Notes: generated by a model not told the origin, from the sequence alone. A stretch of 64,000 nt of DNA from Comamonas granuli NBRC 101663 (GCF_000739995.1 NZ_BBJX01000004.1:124001-188000); one strand, 5' to 3'. Numbered from the stretch's first letter, positions 38,102-47,464 are shown. Program-made: numbers and translations.

Positions 38102-40653
38102 GCCATTGTCCTTGGGGGATGTGCGTTTGCTACAGAATCTGTAGTGTCTGGATCAGGCGCAGCGAGCGGCAACCAGAAGGAAAACCGGCAGCCGGTGACC
38201 TCGGCGGCATTGTAGAGGTTCTGGGCCTCCATCCGTCCCTGGTGCGACTCGACGATGCTGCGGCACAGGTTCAGGCCCATGCCCATGCCCTCGCTCTTGG
38301 TCGAGAAGAAGGCCTCGAACAGGCGCTCCTGCACCTGCGGCGGCAGGCCCTTGCCGGTGTCCTGCACGGAAAACTCCACGCCCGGCTGCGCGTCCAGGGT
38401 GCGCGGCACCACGCGCAGCTCCACGCTGCGCTGCGCGGGCGGGCGCTGGGCCGAGGCGATGGACTCGGCGCCGTTCTTCATGAGGTTGATGAGCACCTGC
38501 TCGATGAGGATGGAGTCGGCCATGACGGGCGGCAGGCGCGCGGCCACGTAGTGCGTGAGGCGCACGTTGTGGCGGCGCAGCTCGATGTCGGCCAGCACCA
38601 CGGCTTCGCTGACCATGGTGGCCACGTCGGCGAGCTGGCGGTTGGGCTCGCTCTTTTTCACGAAGTCGCGGATGCGCTGGATGATCTGCCCTGCGCGCTG
38701 CGCCTGGTGGGCCGTCTTCTCCAGGGCCGCGAGCAGGGCCTCGTCGGTGATGTTGCCCGAGCGGATGCGCGAGATGATGCCGCTGCTGTAATTGCTGATG
38801 GCCGTGAGCGGCTGGTTGAGCTCGTGCGCCACGCTGGAGGCCATCTCGCCCATGGTGATCAGGCGGCTGACGGACTGCGCGCGCTCCGTCTGGCGCGCGG
38901 CCTGCTCCTCGGCCAGGCGGCGCGGCGTGATGTCCGTGGCAATCACCATCTGCGCCAGGCGCGCGTCCACCCAGGTGAGGTAGCGCGAGCGCACCTCCAG
39001 CCATTTGCCCAGCTCGGGCACGAAGATCTCGGCGTTCTCGGCGTGGGCGTCGGTCAGGCTGTCGGTGGGCAGGCCCATGAGCTCGTCCTCGTCGTGCGCG
39101 CCGCTGGTGCCGCTGCCCGAGGGCACGCCGGCGCGCGCCACCAGTTGCAGGTGGCCCGCGGTGTGCGAGCCGAACCACTGGCGGTAGAGCTTGTTGGCAA
39201 ACAGCAGCTCCTGGCTACCCAGCGGCGCGACGGAGACCGAGGCGTCGAGCGACTCGAGCACCACCTTGAAGCGCTCGTGCGAGGCCGTGAGCTGCTCGCG
39301 GATGCGGTTGGGCTCGGTGATGTCGGTCATCGAGGTCATCCAGCCCGTCTGCTGCCCGTGTGCGTCGATCAGCGGCGAGACGTACAGGCGCGCGTCGAAC
39401 AGCGCCCCGTTCTTGCGCCGCACGCGCACCTGAAAGCCGCCAGGCACGGTCTTGCCGCTGAGTTCGTCCTGCAGGCGCGCGTGCAGCAGTTCGTGCTCGG
39501 ACTCGGGCCAGTACGGGAAGGGCGGCAGCCGGCCCACGAGCTCCTCCTCGCTCCAGCCCGTCATCTGGCAGAAGGCGGCGTTCACGTAGGTGATGCGGCC
39601 CTCCATGTCGAGGGCGCGCATGCCGGTGAGCACGGAGTTCTCCATGGCGCGGCGGAAGTTGGTTTCGGCCACCAGGGCCATCTGCGCCTGCATGCGCCGG
39701 CGCGTGTGGCGCCAGGTGGCGATGAGCATCCAGGCCGTCATGGCGCTGAGCACGCCCACCAGCCAGAAGAAGCCGCTGCCCACCACGCCCAGCGAGGTGC
39801 GGTAGGCCTGCGCGCGCAGCACCAGGGCGTTGCCCACGGGGGAGACGGGCACCTCATATTCGTTGGCGCGCACGCGCCAGGGCACCCACTGCGCGGCGCG
39901 GCTGCGCGGCGGCAGGGGCGTGCCGGCGAGCAGTTGCTGGCTCTGGTCGAGCAGGGTGACGGCGTAGCGCGCCAGCACCTCGGTGGGCGTGGCGTAGCGC
40001 AGCAGGCTGTCGATGGAGAACTCCCCCAGCACCACGCCCGCGAACTTGCCCTGCACGTTGATGGGCACGTGCAACTGCAGCAGCGGCGTGGGCGTGCGCT
40101 CCTGGGCTTCGGGCTGCAGGTACACGGGCTGCTGCAGGTCGCGCGTGAGGCTGAAGGCGTCGGCCGTGGGGCCGCTGCCCTGCAGGGCCTCGCCGGCCAC
40201 GCGCAACTGGCTGCTGGCGATGGTGGGGGCCGCCAGCGTGGCGCGGATGCGGCCGCGCTCGTCGATCCAGGTGATGGCCTGCAGCTCGGGGTACTGGCTC
40301 ACCAGCGTCTCGGCGCGCTGGGTGAACTGGGTGCGCTCCATGTCCTGGTTGGCCAGGTCGCGCGCGATGCGCATGAGCTGCTCCTGGCGCTCGAGCAGGC
40401 GCAGGCGCACGCGCTGCTGCGCGTACTCCAGGTCGCGCCGCAGGGCTTCCTGCTCGCGTTCGCCTTCTTCCACGCGCAGGTACCAGAAAGCGGCCATGAT
40501 GGCCGCCATGAACAGCAGCACGGCCGCCAGCGGCGCCAATGCCGCGAGCCGGTCCTGGCGCATGGGCGAGAGGCTGCGCCACCACCGGCGCCAGCGCTGG
40601 GCGAGGGTGGGCGGCAGGGAAGAGGGCGCCTGCGGCGCCTTGGAAGAAGCCAT
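38098..40653 (-). CDS. PAS-domain sensor histidine kinase
   Basis: The 851-residue membrane kinase has a first membrane helix at about 38-59. A periplasmic sensor region of about 230 residues follows, with a double-Cache/CHASE-like appearance (YPELQAITWIDERGRIRATL). A second helix lies near 295-315 and is followed by two PAS domains (ENSVLTGMRALDMEGRITYV, then SLDASVSVAPLGSQELLFAN). The HisKA domain has H610 in VAHELNQPLTAISNYSS and the ATPase domain has N, G1 and G2 boxes (NLMKNGAES, VQDTGKGLPP, GMGMGLNLCRSI). It resembles DctB/FixL-type kinases. The ligand is unknown, possibly a carboxylate. Confidence 0.9.
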   Translation of the reverse strand: MASSKAPQAPSSLPPTLAQRWRRWWRSLSPMRQDRLAALAPLAAVLLFMAAIMAAFWYLRVEEGEREQEALRRDLEYAQQRVRLRLLERQEQLMRIARDLANQDMERTQFTQRAETLVSQYPELQAITWIDERGRIRATLAAPTIASSQLRVAGEALQGSGPTADAFSLTRDLQQPVYLQPEAQERTPTPLLQLHVPINVQGKFAGVVLGEFSIDSLLRYATPTEVLARYAVTLLDQSQQLLAGTPLPPRSRAAQWVPWRVRANEYEVPVSPVGNALVLRAQAYRTSLGVVGSGFFWLVGVLSAMTAWMLIATWRHTRRRMQAQMALVAETNFRRAMENSVLTGMRALDMEGRITYVNAAFCQMTGWSEEELVGRLPPFPYWPESEHELLHARLQDELSGKTVPGGFQVRVRRKNGALFDARLYVSPLIDAHGQQTGWMTSMTDITEPNRIREQLTASHERFKVVLESLDASVSVAPLGSQELLFANKLYRQWFGSHTAGHLQLVARAGVPSGSGTSGAHDEDELMGLPTDSLTDAHAENAEIFVPELGKWLEVRSRYLTWVDARLAQMVIATDITPRRLAEEQAARQTERAQSVSRLITMGEMASSVAHELNQPLTAISNYSSGIISRIRSGNITDEALLAALEKTAHQAQRAGQIIQRIRDFVKKSEPNRQLADVATMVSEAVVLADIELRRHNVRLTHYVAARLPPVMADSILIEQVLINLMKNGAESIASAQRPPAQRSVELRVVPRTLDAQPGVEFSVQDTGKGLPPQVQERLFEAFFSTKSEGMGMGLNLCRSIVESHQGRMEAQNLYNAAEVTGCRFSFWLPLAAPDPDTTDSVANAHPPRTMA

Positions 40654-40807
40654 GCCGCAAGTGTAGGGGAGGGCTGGCCCACGGCGGTGTTTGGTGTCTT
40701 AAATTTTGTGATATGAAATAACGTCGCATTATTTGAAAAATGGTGATTCTGTGCAAGAATGGAGTACAAGCTTGAAACTGCCATCACCACCACCCGAGGA
40801 GACGTGC
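40654..40807. promoter_or_regulatory. Divergent kinase / aceE control region
   Basis: This 154-base gap is AT-rich at 40695-40760 and must hold the promoters of the two-component operon and of aceE. The inverted repeat AAATAA/TTATTT (40716-40721 and 40729-40734) with a 7-base spacer is the most obvious protein-binding candidate. No convincing -35/-10 pair was found. GAGGAG at 40795-40800 is the aceE ribosome binding site. Confidence 0.4.
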
Positions 40808-43516
40808 ATGACCACCCCGCAAACCACTGCCACTGGGGCCCCTGGCGCGGACGACGCCGATCAGCAAGAAACCCGTGAATGGATGGAGGCGCTCGCCGCC
40901 GTCATCGAAAAAGAGGGCCCCGAGCGCGCCCACTACCTGCTGGAGCAATTGCTGGAGCATGCGCGGCAGAACAGCATCGACCTGCCGTTCTCGGCCAATA
41001 CCGGCTATGTGAACACCATCGAGCCCGAGCAGGAGGCGCGCTGCCCCGGCAATATCCAGATCGAGAAGCGCCTGCGCGCCTACATGCGCTGGAACGCCAT
41101 GGCCATGGTGGTGCGCGCCAACCGCCTCAACCCGCCCGACGGCGGCGACCTGGGCGGGCACATCGGCTCCTTCGCCTCGCTCGCCTCCATGTGGGGTGCG
41201 GGCTTCAACCACTTCTGGCACGCCGAGAGCGAAAACCACGGCGGCGACTGCATCTACTTCCAGGGCCACAGCGCGCCGGGCATCTATGCGCGCGCGTACC
41301 TGGAGGGGCGCATCACCGAGGAGCAGCTCGAGAGCTTCCGCCAGGAGGTCGGTGGCCGCGGCCTGTCGAGCTACCCCCACCCCAAGCTCATGCCGGGCTT
41401 CTGGCAGTTCCCCACGGTGAGCATGGGCCTGGGGCCCATGATGGCCATCTACCAGGCGCGCTTTCTCAAGTACCTGCATGCGCGCGGCATCGCCAAGACG
41501 GACAACCGCAAGGTCTGGGTGTTCCTCGGCGACGGCGAGATGGACGAGCCCGAGAGCAAGGGCGCCATCAGCCTGGCGGCGCGCGAGAACCTGGACAACC
41601 TGATCTTCGTCATCAACTGCAACCTGCAGCGCCTCGATGGCCCGGTGCGCGGCAACGGCAAGATCATCCAGGAGCTCGAAGGCGACTTCCGCGGCGCGGG
41701 CTGGCATGTCATCAAGCTGCTGTGGGGCAAGGGCTGGGACGAGCTGCTGCGCCGCGACAAGAGCGGCAAGCTCAAGCAGCTCATGATGGAGACGCTGGAC
41801 GGCGACTACCAGACCTACCGCGCCATGGACGGCGCCTACATCCGCAAGCATTTCTTCGGCAAGTACCCCGAGACGCTCAAGCTCGTCGAGCACCTCAGCG
41901 ACGATGAAATCTGGGAGCTGCGCCGCGGCGGCCACGAGCCCGAGAAGGTGTACGCCGCCTTCCATGCGGCCAATGCGCACCAGGGCCAGCCCACGGTACT
42001 GCTGGTCAAGACCGTCAAGGGCTACGGCATGGGCAAGGCCGGCGAGGCCAAGAACACCGTGCACCAGACCAAGAAGCTCGACGACGAGGACATCCGCTAC
42101 ATCCGCGACCGCTTCAACATCCCCATCCCCGACAGCGAGCTCGACAAGCTGCCCTACTACAAGCCGGCCGACGACACGCCCGAGATGCGCTACCTGCACG
42201 AGCGCCGCAAGGCCCTGGGCGGCTACCTGCCCCAGCGGCGCACGCATGCCGACGAAAACTTCACCGTGCCCGCGCTGGAGACCTTCAAGGCCATCCTCGA
42301 CCCCACGGCCGAGGGCCGCGAGATCTCCACCACGCAGGCCTACGTGCGCTTTCTCACGCAGCTCCTGCGCGACAAGGCCCTGGGCCCGCGCGTGGTGCCC
42401 ATCCTGGTGGACGAGGCGCGCACCTTCGGCATGGAGGGGCTGTTCCGCCAGATCGGCATCTACAACCCCGCGGGCCAGCAGTACACCCCCGTGGACCGCG
42501 ACCAGGTGATGTACTACAAGGAGGACAAGGCCGGTCAGATCCTGCAGGAGGGCATCAACGAGGCCGGCGGCATGTGCTCGTGGATCGCGGCGGCGACCTC
42601 GTACTCCACGAACAACCGCATCATGATCCCGTTCTTCGTGTACTACTCGATGTTCGGCTTCCAGCGCTTTGGCGACTTTGCCTGGGCCGCGGGCGACATG
42701 CAGGCGCGCGGCTTCATCCTGGGCGGCACCTCGGGGCGCACCACGCTCAATGGCGAGGGCCTGCAGCACGAGGACGGCCACAGCCACATCCTGGCCAGCA
42801 CCATCCCGAACTGCGTGAGCTACGACCCCACCTTCGCGCACGAGGTCGCCGTCATCATGCAGGACGGCTTGAAGCGCATGGTCGAGAAGCAGGAAAACGT
42901 CTTCTACTACATCACCCTGCTGAATGAGAACTACGCCATGCCGGGCCTGCAGCCGGGCACGCAGGAGCAGATCATCCAGGGCATGTACCTGTGCAAGGCC
43001 GGCGCCGAGGGCGACAAGCGCGTGCAACTGCTGGGCTCGGGCTCCATCCTGCGCGAGGCCATCGAGGCGCAGAAGCTGCTCGCCGCCGACTGGGGCGTGC
43101 AGGCCGACGTGTGGAGCTGCACCAGCTTCAACGAGTTGACCCGCGAGGGCCAGGACGTGGCGCGCTGGAACCTGCTGCACCCGCTGGAGACGCCGCGCCA
43201 GCCCTTCGTCACGCGCCAGCTCGCCGGCCATGCAGGCCCGGTGGTGGCCTCCACCGACTACATGAAGAACTACGCCGAGCAGATCCGCGCCTTCATCCCC
43301 GCGGGGCGCTCCTACAGCGTGCTGGGCACGGACGGCTTCGGCCGCAGCGACTTCCGCTACCGCCTGCGCGAGCATTTCGAGATCAACCGCCACTACATCG
43401 CCGTGGCCGCGCTCCACGCCCTGGCCGAAGAAGGCAAGCTGTCCAAGGAGAAGGTGGCCCAGGCTATTGCCCAGTACGGCATCCAGACCGAGAAGATCAA
43501 CCCGCTGCACGCATAA
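40808..43516 (+). CDS. aceE: Pyruvate dehydrogenase E1 component
   Basis: AceE is the homodimeric thiamine-diphosphate E1 that decarboxylates pyruvate and reductively acetylates the E2 lipoyl groups. The 902 residues include NRLNPPDGGDLGGHIGSFAS, the ThDP motif FLGDGEMDEPESKGAI ... NLDNLIFVINCNLQRLDGPV, and the C-terminal transketolase-like regions (GLQHEDGHSHILASTIPNC, GTDGFGRSD). The ATG at 40808 follows GAGGAG; an open frame reaches 75 bases further upstream but lacks support. It starts the PDH operon and is divergent from a two-component system. Confidence 0.97.
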   Translation: MTTPQTTATGAPGADDADQQETREWMEALAAVIEKEGPERAHYLLEQLLEHARQNSIDLPFSANTGYVNTIEPEQEARCPGNIQIEKRLRAYMRWNAMAMVVRANRLNPPDGGDLGGHIGSFASLASMWGAGFNHFWHAESENHGGDCIYFQGHSAPGIYARAYLEGRITEEQLESFRQEVGGRGLSSYPHPKLMPGFWQFPTVSMGLGPMMAIYQARFLKYLHARGIAKTDNRKVWVFLGDGEMDEPESKGAISLAARENLDNLIFVINCNLQRLDGPVRGNGKIIQELEGDFRGAGWHVIKLLWGKGWDELLRRDKSGKLKQLMMETLDGDYQTYRAMDGAYIRKHFFGKYPETLKLVEHLSDDEIWELRRGGHEPEKVYAAFHAANAHQGQPTVLLVKTVKGYGMGKAGEAKNTVHQTKKLDDEDIRYIRDRFNIPIPDSELDKLPYYKPADDTPEMRYLHERRKALGGYLPQRRTHADENFTVPALETFKAILDPTAEGREISTTQAYVRFLTQLLRDKALGPRVVPILVDEARTFGMEGLFRQIGIYNPAGQQYTPVDRDQVMYYKEDKAGQILQEGINEAGGMCSWIAAATSYSTNNRIMIPFFVYYSMFGFQRFGDFAWAAGDMQARGFILGGTSGRTTLNGEGLQHEDGHSHILASTIPNCVSYDPTFAHEVAVIMQDGLKRMVEKQENVFYYITLLNENYAMPGLQPGTQEQIIQGMYLCKAGAEGDKRVQLLGSGSILREAIEAQKLLAADWGVQADVWSCTSFNELTREGQDVARWNLLHPLETPRQPFVTRQLAGHAGPVVASTDYMKNYAEQIRAFIPAGRSYSVLGTDGFGRSDFRYRLREHFEINRHYIAVAALHALAEEGKLSKEKVAQAIAQYGIQTEKINPLHA

Positions 43517-43534
43517 CACCGACCGGAGACAGAC

Positions 43535-44896
43535 ATGGCATTGATGGATATTGTGGTCCCGGACATCGGGGACTTTGACGAAGTGGGCGTGATCGAGCTG
43601 CTGGTGCAGGCCGGCGATACGGTCAAGGCCGAGCAATCGCTCATCACCGTGGAATCGGACAAGGCGTCGATGGAAATTCCTTCGAGCCACGCCGGCGTGG
43701 TCAAGGAAATGCGCGTCAAGCTGGGCGACAAGGTCAAGCAGGGCTCGGTGGTGCTGGTGCTCGAAGCCTCCGACGCACCGGCCGCGGCTTCTGAGCCAAA
43801 AACGGCTCCAGCGCCCGCCAGCCCAGCGCCAGCAGCTCCTGAATCAGGAGTAAATGCGGCCCCGGCGGCCGCGCCCGCTGTCGCCCCGGCAGCGGTGGCG
43901 GCACCGGCCGCTGCCCCGGCGGCGGCGCAGGCCCTGCCCGCCCACCAGCCGGCCAGCCCGGCGCCCGGCCTGCCGCACGCCAGCCCCTCGGTGCGCAAGT
44001 TTGCGCGCGAGCTGGGCGTGCCCCTGGCCGAAGTGCAGGGCACGGGCCCCAAGGGCCGCATCACCGCCGAGGACGTGCAGAACTTCACCCGCCGCGTGAT
44101 GGCGGGCAGCCAGCAGACCCAGGCGCAGGCCGCCAGGGCGCCTGCGGGCGGTGGCGGCGCGGGCCTGGACCTGCTGCCCTGGCCCAAGGTGGACTTCGCC
44201 AAGTTCGGCCCCATCGAGCGCAAGGAGCTCTCGCGCATCAAGAAGATCAGCGGCGCCAACCTGGCGCGCAACTGGGTGATGATCCCGCACGTCACGAACA
44301 ACGACGAGGCCGACATCACCGAGCTCGAAGCCTTCCGCGTGCAGACCAACAAGGAGAACGAGAAGAGCGGCGTCAAGGTGACCATGCTGGCCTTCGTCAT
44401 CAAGGCCGTGGTCGCCGCGCTCAAGAAGTTCCCCGAGTTCAATGCGTCGCTGGACGGCGACGCCCTGGTCTACAAGCAGTACTTCCACATCGGCTTCGCG
44501 GCCGATACACCCAACGGCCTGGTGGTACCCGTGCTCAAGGACGCCGACCAGAAGGGCATCCTGCAGATCAGCGCCGAGATGGCCGAGCTGGCCAAGAAGG
44601 CGCGCGAGGGCAAGCTGGGCGCGGCCGACATGCAGGGCGGCAGCATGTCCATCAGCTCGCTGGGCGGCATTGGCGGCACGCACTTCACGCCCATCATCAA
44701 TGCGCCCGAGGTGGCCATCCTGGGCCTGTCCAAGAGCCAGATGAAGCCCGTGTGGGACGGCCAGCAGTTCGTGCCGCGCCTGCTGCTCCCGCTGTCGCTG
44801 TCCTACGACCACCGCGTGATCGACGGCGCGGCCGCCGCGCGCTTCAACGCCTACCTGGGCGCCGTGCTGGCGGACTACCGCCGCATCCTTTTGTGA
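43535..44896 (+). CDS. aceF: Pyruvate dehydrogenase E2, dihydrolipoyllysine acetyltransferase
   Basis: E2 transfers acetyl groups from lipoyl-lysine to CoA and forms the core of the PDH complex. The 453 residues contain one lipoyl domain (lysine K43 in ESDKASM). An Ala/Pro linker runs from about 79 to 145, followed by the peripheral-subunit-binding domain (HASPSVRKFARELGVPLAEV) and the catalytic domain ending SYDHRVIDGAAAARF with H426. E. coli E2 has three lipoyl domains; this one has a single domain, matching the lipoyl domain on the partner E3. Bases 43796-43855 of the linker are a copy of the dispersed palindrome. Confidence 0.96.
   Translation: MALMDIVVPDIGDFDEVGVIELLVQAGDTVKAEQSLITVESDKASMEIPSSHAGVVKEMRVKLGDKVKQGSVVLVLEASDAPAAASEPKTAPAPASPAPAAPESGVNAAPAAAPAVAPAAVAAPAAAPAAAQALPAHQPASPAPGLPHASPSVRKFARELGVPLAEVQGTGPKGRITAEDVQNFTRRVMAGSQQTQAQAARAPAGGGGAGLDLLPWPKVDFAKFGPIERKELSRIKKISGANLARNWVMIPHVTNNDEADITELEAFRVQTNKENEKSGVKVTMLAFVIKAVVAALKKFPEFNASLDGDALVYKQYFHIGFAADTPNGLVVPVLKDADQKGILQISAEMAELAKKAREGKLGAADMQGGSMSISSLGGIGGTHFTPIINAPEVAILGLSKSQMKPVWDGQQFVPRLLLPLSLSYDHRVIDGAAAARFNAYLGAVLADYRRILL
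43796..43855. repeat. Dispersed palindrome forming part of the AceF linker
   Basis: The DNA reads AAAAACGGCTCCAGCGCC, then AGCGCCAGCAGCTCCTGAAT and CAGGAGTAAATG, the same blocks as intergenic copies (1221, 57896). Read in the aceF frame it gives KTAPAPASPAPAAPES. Base composition is lower in GC than the flanking linker. A nearly identical element is in the same frame in lpdA at 45199. Confidence 0.75.
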
Positions 44897-44910
44897 AGGA
44901 GACCGCACAG

Positions 44911-46758
44911 ATGGCAATCATCGACATCAAGGTGCCCGACATCGGCGACTTCGCCGAAGTGGGCGTGATCGAAGTGCTGGTCCAGCCCGGCGACACCATT
45001 GCGGTCGAGCAATCGCTCATCACCGTGGAGTCCGACAAGGCCTCCATGGAGATTCCGTCCAGCCACGCCGGCGTGGTCCAGGAGCTCAAGGTGAAGCTGG
45101 GCGACAAGGTGGCCGAAGGCTCCGTGCTGCTCACGCTGGCCGTGGCCGAGGACGGCGCGGCAGCCTCCGCCGCCGCACCTGCTGCGCCAGCGGTTTCTGA
45201 GAAAAATACGGCTCCAGCGCCCGCCAGTCAAGCGCCAGCAGCTAGCAATTCTGTAGCATCCGGCTTTGCCGGCACCGCCGACCTGGACTGCGACGTGCTG
45301 GTGCTGGGCGGCGGCCCCGGCGGCTACTCGGCCGCCTTCCGCGCGGCCGATCTGGGCCTCAAGGTGGTGCTGGTCGAGCGCTACGCCCAGCTCGGCGGCG
45401 TGTGCCTGAACGTGGGCTGCATCCCCTCCAAGGCGCTGCTGCACGTGGCGGCGGTTATGGACGAGGTCAGCCACCTCAAGGCGGCCGGGGTGGACTTTGG
45501 CGTGCCCAGCGTGAACGTGGACCAGCTCCGCGGCCACAAGGAAAAGGTCATCGGCAAGCTCACCGGCGGCCTGGCCCAGATGGCCAGGATGCGCAAGGTG
45601 ACCGTGCTGCGCGGCTACGGCCACTTCGTCGGCAGTCACCACCTGGAGGTCGAGGAAACCAGCGGCAGCGGGCAGGAGAAAACCGGCGCCAAGAAGGTCG
45701 TGCAGTTCCAGCGCGCCATCATCGCTGCGGGCAGCCAGGCCGTGCGCCTGCCCTTCATGCCCGAGGACCCGCGTGTGGTGGACTCCACCGGCGCCCTGGC
45801 GCTCCAGGGTGTTCCCAAGCGCATGCTCATCCTGGGCGGCGGCATCATCGGCCTGGAAATGGGCACGGTGTACAGCGCCCTGGGCGCGCGCCTGGACGTG
45901 GTCGAGATGCTGGACGGCCTGATGCAGGGCGCCGACCGCGACCTGGTCAAGGTGTGGCAGAAGATGAACGCCCACCGCTTCGACCACATCCTGCTCAACA
46001 CCAAGACGGTGGCGGCCGAGGCCACGCCCGAAGGCATCAAGGTGACATTCGCGCCCGCCCAGGACGGCGTGACGGTGCCCGAGCCGCAGGTCTACGACCT
46101 GGTGCTGCAGGCCGTGGGGCGCACGCCCAACGGCAAGAAGATCGCCGCCGAGAAGGCCGGCGTGGCCGTGACGGAGCGCGGCTTCATCCACGTGGACATC
46201 CAGATGCGCACCAACGTGCCGCACATCTTCGCCATCGGCGACATCGTGGGCCAGCCCATGCTGGCGCACAAGGCGGTGCACGAGGCGCATGTGGCGGCGC
46301 AAGTCATCGCCGGCGAACTGCAGGGCAACGCGGCACTGGCCTCCAGCGCCTTCAACGCCCGCGTGATCCCCAGCGTGGCCTACACCGACCCCGAGGTCGC
46401 CTGGGTGGGCCTGACCGAAGACCAGGCCAAGGCGCAGGGCATCAAGGTCAAGAAGGGCCTGTTCCCCTGGAGCGCCTCGGGCCGCGCCATTGCCAACGGC
46501 CGCGACGAGGGCTTCACCAAGCTGCTGTTCGACGATTCGCCCGAGGCGCAGGGCCACGGCCGCATCCTGGGCGGCGGCATCGTGGGCACGCACGCGGGCG
46601 ACATGATCGGCGAGATCGCCCTGGCCATCGAGATGGGCGCCGACGCCGTGGACATCGGCAAGACCATCCACCCGCACCCCACGCTGGGCGAGAGCCTGGG
46701 CATGGCGGCAGAGGTGGCGCACGGCAGTTGCACGGACGTGCCGCCGCCCCGGAAGTGA
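44911..46758 (+). CDS. lpdA: Dihydrolipoyl dehydrogenase (E3) with N-terminal lipoyl domain
   Basis: E3 reoxidises dihydrolipoamide using FAD and NAD+. The 615 residues are longer than a standard E3 (about 475) because a lipoyl domain (K43 in ESDKASM) and an Ala/Pro linker (about 82-118) come first. The flavoprotein then has FAD fold VLVLGGGPGGYSAAFRAADL, redox disulfide C165/C170 in GGVCLNVGCIPSK, NAD fold MLILGGGIIGLEMG, IFAIGDIVGQPMLAHKA and the C-terminal HPHPTLGES catalytic histidine. The lipoyl domain is very similar to that of AceF. A terminator follows at 46798. Confidence 0.96.
   Translation: MAIIDIKVPDIGDFAEVGVIEVLVQPGDTIAVEQSLITVESDKASMEIPSSHAGVVQELKVKLGDKVAEGSVLLTLAVAEDGAAASAAAPAAPAVSEKNTAPAPASQAPAASNSVASGFAGTADLDCDVLVLGGGPGGYSAAFRAADLGLKVVLVERYAQLGGVCLNVGCIPSKALLHVAAVMDEVSHLKAAGVDFGVPSVNVDQLRGHKEKVIGKLTGGLAQMARMRKVTVLRGYGHFVGSHHLEVEETSGSGQEKTGAKKVVQFQRAIIAAGSQAVRLPFMPEDPRVVDSTGALALQGVPKRMLILGGGIIGLEMGTVYSALGARLDVVEMLDGLMQGADRDLVKVWQKMNAHRFDHILLNTKTVAAEATPEGIKVTFAPAQDGVTVPEPQVYDLVLQAVGRTPNGKKIAAEKAGVAVTERGFIHVDIQMRTNVPHIFAIGDIVGQPMLAHKAVHEAHVAAQVIAGELQGNAALASSAFNARVIPSVAYTDPEVAWVGLTEDQAKAQGIKVKKGLFPWSASGRAIANGRDEGFTKLLFDDSPEAQGHGRILGGGIVGTHAGDMIGEIALAIEMGADAVDIGKTIHPHPTLGESLGMAAEVAHGSCTDVPPPRK
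45199..45260. repeat. Dispersed palindrome forming part of the LpdA linker
   Basis: The blocks AAAAATACGGCTCCAGCGCC, CAAGCGCCAGCAGCTAGCAA and TTCTGTAGCAT match the family, and also the aceF copy. In frame it encodes NTAPAPASQAPAASNS, almost the same peptide as in AceF, joining the lipoyl domain to the FAD domain. Confidence 0.75.
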
Positions 46759-46797
46759 GCTTCCTGAATCACTGAAGCGCTACTACTTCAGTAGCTG

Positions 46798-46832
46798 GCC
46801 GCGCAGACCCCGCAAGGGCTGCGCGGCTTTTT
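46798..46832 (+). terminator. Terminator of the PDH operon
   Basis: The nine-base stem GCCGCGCAG/CTGCGCGGC (46798-46806 and 46819-46827) is followed by five T. It starts 40 bases after the lpdA stop. A smaller inverted repeat, ACTGAAG/CTTCAGT (46771-46792), lies between and may be a palindrome remnant. Confidence 0.9.
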
Positions 46833-46977
46833 ACTGCATGCGGCGTGCGGGGCCTGGCTGGCAGGTTGCACCCATGCCCCTACTGGCAGCAGCCGCGGGC
46901 GTGCGGCGTATGCTGCGTGCAGCGACCTGGACGGCAGCCTGCGCTGCGGCCGGGGGCGCCACTTCAGGAGCAGCACC

Positions 46978-47436
46978 ATGACACCACGGATCAACTACCC
47001 ACAGGCGGCGCCCGGCGCCTTTGAGGCCATGCTGGGGCTGGAGCGGTACGCGCGCGCTAGCGGCCTGGAGCATGGCCTGCTGGAGCTCGTGAAAACGCGC
47101 GTCTCGCAAATCAACGGCTGCGCCTATTGCCTGGACATGCACACCAAGGACGCGCGGGCGGCGGGCGAAACCGAGCAGCGCCTGTATCTGCTGCCGGCCT
47201 GGCGCGAGACGCATTTTTATACCCCCCGCGAGCGCGCCGCGCTGGCCTGGGCCGAGGCCCTCACCACCCTGGGCGGGCATGGCGTGCCCGACGCGCTGTA
47301 TGCCGAGGCGCGGCGCCATTTCGATGACAAGGCGCTGGTCGACCTGTCCCTGGCCGTGGTCGCCATCAACGGCTGGAACCGCCTCTCGGTGGCCTTTCGC
47401 ACCGAGGCGGGCAGCTACCAGCCCGGCAAGGGCTGA
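46978..47436 (+). CDS. AhpD-like carboxymuconolactone decarboxylase family protein
   Basis: The 152-residue protein has the AhpD-type core with redox pair C48-x-x-C51 and H55 (INGCAYCLDMHTKDAR), a pattern of alkylhydroperoxidase-like proteins that reduce peroxides. The rest is helical (LYLLPAWRETHFYTPRERAA, ALVDLSLAVVAINGWNRLSV). Its partner reductant is not visible nearby. CAGGAG lies 7 bases upstream of the ATG. It is convergent with the short-chain dehydrogenase gene. Confidence 0.88.
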   Translation: MTPRINYPQAAPGAFEAMLGLERYARASGLEHGLLELVKTRVSQINGCAYCLDMHTKDARAAGETEQRLYLLPAWRETHFYTPRERAALAWAEALTTLGGHGVPDALYAEARRHFDDKALVDLSLAVVAINGWNRLSVAFRTEAGSYQPGKG

Positions 47437-47464
47437 ACCTGCCGCCGCACCGGGCGGCAGGCCA

